From: an uncultured Selenomonas sp.
Lineage (GTDB): Bacteria; Bacillota; Negativicutes; Selenomonadales; Selenomonadaceae
DNA: 6,879 nucleotides
Assembly (NCBI GenBank): GCA_938045435.1
Contig: CALIBA010000342.1
Location: 1-6,879 of the forward strand
Reading direction: 5' to 3'
The position numbers were made by a program, and so were the translations under genes. The notes under the pieces were generated by a model that saw nothing but the letters and a program-made list of their open reading frames with translations, was not told the origin of the DNA and did not search any database. Positions 4,777 to 6,879 of this stretch are shown piece by piece (position 1 is the first letter of the stretch; each line of letters opens with the position of its first letter).

Positions 4777-6879
4777 CTAAATAGTGTTGATTTCTTTGGT
4801 TTTCATTGCTGCTGCGGTATCTTTTTCCTGTGGGCGACGCTCTTTTGCGACGGCAAGCATGAGTTTTAATCTATTGAGTTGGTTGACTTCACTTGAACCT
4901 GCATCACAGTCTATTGCTATGATATTGGCACCATGATATGCCTTGCGCAGTTCGTGCATGACTCCTTTTCCTGTAATATGGTTCGGCAAACAACCAAATG
5001 GCTGAAGACAGACAACATTGGGTACACCCTCCTCGATGAGCTTGACCATCTCACCGGTGAGAAACCACCCCTCTCCTGCCATGTTGCCGAGGCTGACATG
5101 GCGCGTGGCAAGTTCTGCTGTGTGATCGATGTACTGCGGTGCGCGGAAATGGTGGCTCTCCATGAGAGCCTTGCGCATCGGCGCACGGAAGAACTCAAGC
5201 ACTTTGATAAACATCCGCCCAAAGAGACGATCTTTATATGATCCAGAAAGCAGTTTATGCTGTGCAATTGGATCGTATGCCGAGTAAAGGAAAAAATCAA
5301 TGAAGTCCGGCATGACAACCTCTGCGCCCTCGTTCATCAGCACCGTCTCAATATCGTTGTTCGCGACCGGATGATACTTGACTAAAATCTCACCAACGAT
5401 ACCAACCTTCGGTTTCCAAAGGGTCTCATCAATCGGAATATGATCAAAGTCACGTACAATATCTTTAATCATGCGACGGAATTTGAACATGTTTCCATGC
5501 TGCAATTCATCCTTGACGCGCGTCATCCACTTTTCGAACGCTGCCTGTGTCGCGCCCTGAACGAGTTCGTACGGCATCATGCGATTGCGTACATTCATGA
5601 GAAGATCGCCATATACCGCAGCCTTAATCGCATCGATCATCATCTCGCGATTAAAAGCAAATGAATCTGTTTCCTCTGGCAGACCACGTACAGCAAAGAC
5701 GGCTACATTGGGAAATCCTGCATCACGCAATGCTTTGCGCAGAACACCGAGATAGTTTGTCGCACGACAGGCACCGCAGGTTTGAAAGAGCGCTATGCTC
5801 GTGTGATCCGCGTCGCACATACCAGCTTTCAGCGCGGCAAGCAGCTGACCAATGACGACGATTGCAGGATAACACATGTCATTATGAACATAGCGCAGCC
5901 CCATATCAATCGCTGCCTTATCCGGCATGGGTGGAATAACGACGTTGTACCCATGCTTTTTCATGGTCGTCTGGAATAACGCGAAGTGAATCGGTGCCAT
6001 TTGCGGTGCGAGAATCGTATGCGTCTTTTTACAGTCCTCAGTAAAGCGTGGGCGCTCAATGACGGGCGCCTCATGATAGGCAGGAGTCTCCCTACGCGCA
6101 AGTGTCGCAATGAGGGAGCGGAGACGAATCCGTGCTGCGCCAAGATTTGACACCTCGTCAAGTTTTATCATCGTATAGATACGCTGATGCGACTCCAATA
6201 TTTCACGCACTTCCGTGGTCGTAAGCGCATCCAGACCGCAGCCGAAGGAGCTGAGTTGGATAAGGGTCACATTCGGATGCTCTGCGACAAACTGAGCAGC
6301 ATGATAAAGGCGGGCATGATAACTCCATTGGTTGACAACCTGCAACTGGTGTTTTTGGACAGGTACGTGATAAACAGCATCCTCAGAAAGTATCGGCAGT
6401 TTGTAAGACTGGATCATCTCCGGGATGCCATGGTTAATCTCCGGATCAATATGATATGGCCGCCCTGCAAGGAGGATTGCATGCTCGCCGGTCTTTGCAA
6501 TACGCTCGAGAATTTCCTGACCATAGTCGCGTACATCCTGCCGATAGTGCTCAATCTCAGCATAGCCTGCATCAACAGCAGCCGCAATCTCTTTTTTGCT
6601 GATCCCCTCCACTTTCCCGAACTCCTCAACGAGGCGCTCGATCATGCGTTTTCTGTCGTTGATAGGCAGGAATGGCTGCAGAAAACGAATGTGCTTTTCG
6701 CGCAGGATGTCCATATTGATCCGAATATTCTCAGCATAGGAGGCAACAATCGGACAGTTGAAATTATTTGCTGATGAACCGGGCTTGTCATTCATGTTGT
6801 GCGGCTCGCAGGGATAGAAAATCGTGTCAACGCTCTTCTCAACGAGATCGACGATATGCCCATGTGCCAGTTTCGCAGG
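4777..6879 (-). CDS. Acyl-CoA dehydratase activase-related protein, C-terminal 700 residues (5' end outside window)
   Basis: The frame stays open through the right edge (it begins there PAKLAHGHIVDLVEKSVDTI), so the ATG at 6795 is internal and not the start. The sequence matches the second half of the roughly 1400-residue 2-hydroxyacyl-CoA dehydratase activase-like proteins. In that family an N-terminal BadF/BcrA-type ATPase region (not in this window) is followed by a DUF2229 segment and an HgdB-like region. Cysteines that may hold iron-sulfur clusters occur in FYPCEPHN, NNFNCPIVASY, SSFGCGLDAL, DMCYPA, TCGACRATNYLG and QPFGCLPNH. The last two catalytic-type motifs lie at about 367-377 and 626-634 of the visible 700 residues. 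Characterised HgdC-type activators deliver electrons to dehydratases using ATP, but these long fused versions are mostly uncharacterised. No dehydratase subunits are in view. It converges on the trpD operon, and a terminator follows its stop. Confidence 0.85.
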   Translation of the reverse strand, partial: PAKLAHGHIVDLVEKSVDTIFYPCEPHNMNDKPGSSANNFNCPIVASYAENIRINMDILREKHIRFLQPFLPINDRKRMIERLVEEFGKVEGISKKEIAAAVDAGYAEIEHYRQDVRDYGQEILERIAKTGEHAILLAGRPYHIDPEINHGIPEMIQSYKLPILSEDAVYHVPVQKHQLQVVNQWSYHARLYHAAQFVAEHPNVTLIQLSSFGCGLDALTTTEVREILESHQRIYTMIKLDEVSNLGAARIRLRSLIATLARRETPAYHEAPVIERPRFTEDCKKTHTILAPQMAPIHFALFQTTMKKHGYNVVIPPMPDKAAIDMGLRYVHNDMCYPAIVVIGQLLAALKAGMCDADHTSIALFQTCGACRATNYLGVLRKALRDAGFPNVAVFAVRGLPEETDSFAFNREMMIDAIKAAVYGDLLMNVRNRMMPYELVQGATQAAFEKWMTRVKDELQHGNMFKFRRMIKDIVRDFDHIPIDETLWKPKVGIVGEILVKYHPVANNDIETVLMNEGAEVVMPDFIDFFLYSAYDPIAQHKLLSGSYKDRLFGRMFIKVLEFFRAPMRKALMESHHFRAPQYIDHTAELATRHVSLGNMAGEGWFLTGEMVKLIEEGVPNVVCLQPFGCLPNHITGKGVMHELRKAYHGANIIAIDCDAGSSEVNQLNRLKLMLAVAKERRPQEKDTAAAMKTKEINTI

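Noticed and set aside
6187..6774. A 195-residue plus-strand frame opposite the activase-type gene.
   Set aside because: It is long, but it mirrors a well-conserved coding region, has no ribosome site and shows no recognisable domain. It is best explained by codon bias of the real gene.
6793..6795. ATG at 6795 as the true start of the activase-type protein.
   Set aside because: The frame continues upstream to the window edge with family-typical sequence (AKLAHGHIVDLVEK, then FYPC), so this methionine is internal.
1..6879. CRISPR array, tRNA or rRNA genes.
   Set aside because: I saw no regularly spaced repeats and no cloverleaf or rRNA-like sequence on either strand by eye.

Overview
The window looks like chromosomal DNA from an anaerobic Firmicute. 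The Negativicutes (Selenomonas-like) are my best guess, inferred from a long 2-hydroxyacyl-CoA dehydratase activase-type gene, strong AAGGAG-type ribosome sites and the style of the mobile elements. The genus is inference. The window has two halves: about 2.5 kb of mobile-element debris, then an ordinary metabolic region.

Left half (1-2521). Fragments of at least four unrelated mobile genes lie end to end. On the minus strand, at 2-345, is the zinc-ribbon and coiled-coil tail of a large serine recombinase, with a frameshift. At about 347-535 on the plus strand is the decayed C-terminal part of an IS3-family (IS150-like) transposase. A structurally complete IS256-family insertion sequence (535-1907) follows; its transposase is on the minus strand and it has imperfect 25-bp terminal inverted repeats. 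To its right is a scrap that resembles the tail of an IS30-family transposase (about 1908-2007). Last comes a tyrosine integrase (2000-2521) that has lost its middle. Only the IS256 element looks potentially active.

Right half (2522-6879). A 134-bp gap holds a long perfect inverted repeat that overlaps a good extended -10 promoter. It leads into a two-gene operon: trpD (anthranilate phosphoribosyltransferase, 2656-3675) and, 12 bp later, a sodium-dependent BASS-family transporter (3688-4623) with every sodium ligand of the structurally studied bacterial homologue. No other trp gene is present. A convergent gene on the minus strand (4777 to beyond 6879) is the C-terminal 700 residues of a large acyl-CoA dehydratase activase-related protein. 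An intrinsic terminator for that gene lies at 4719-4751.

I found no CRISPR array, tRNA, rRNA or clear new defence or biosynthetic system. The most interesting items are the palindrome-embedded promoter of trpD, the pairing of an orphan trpD with a BASS transporter, and the mosaic of broken recombinases and transposases.
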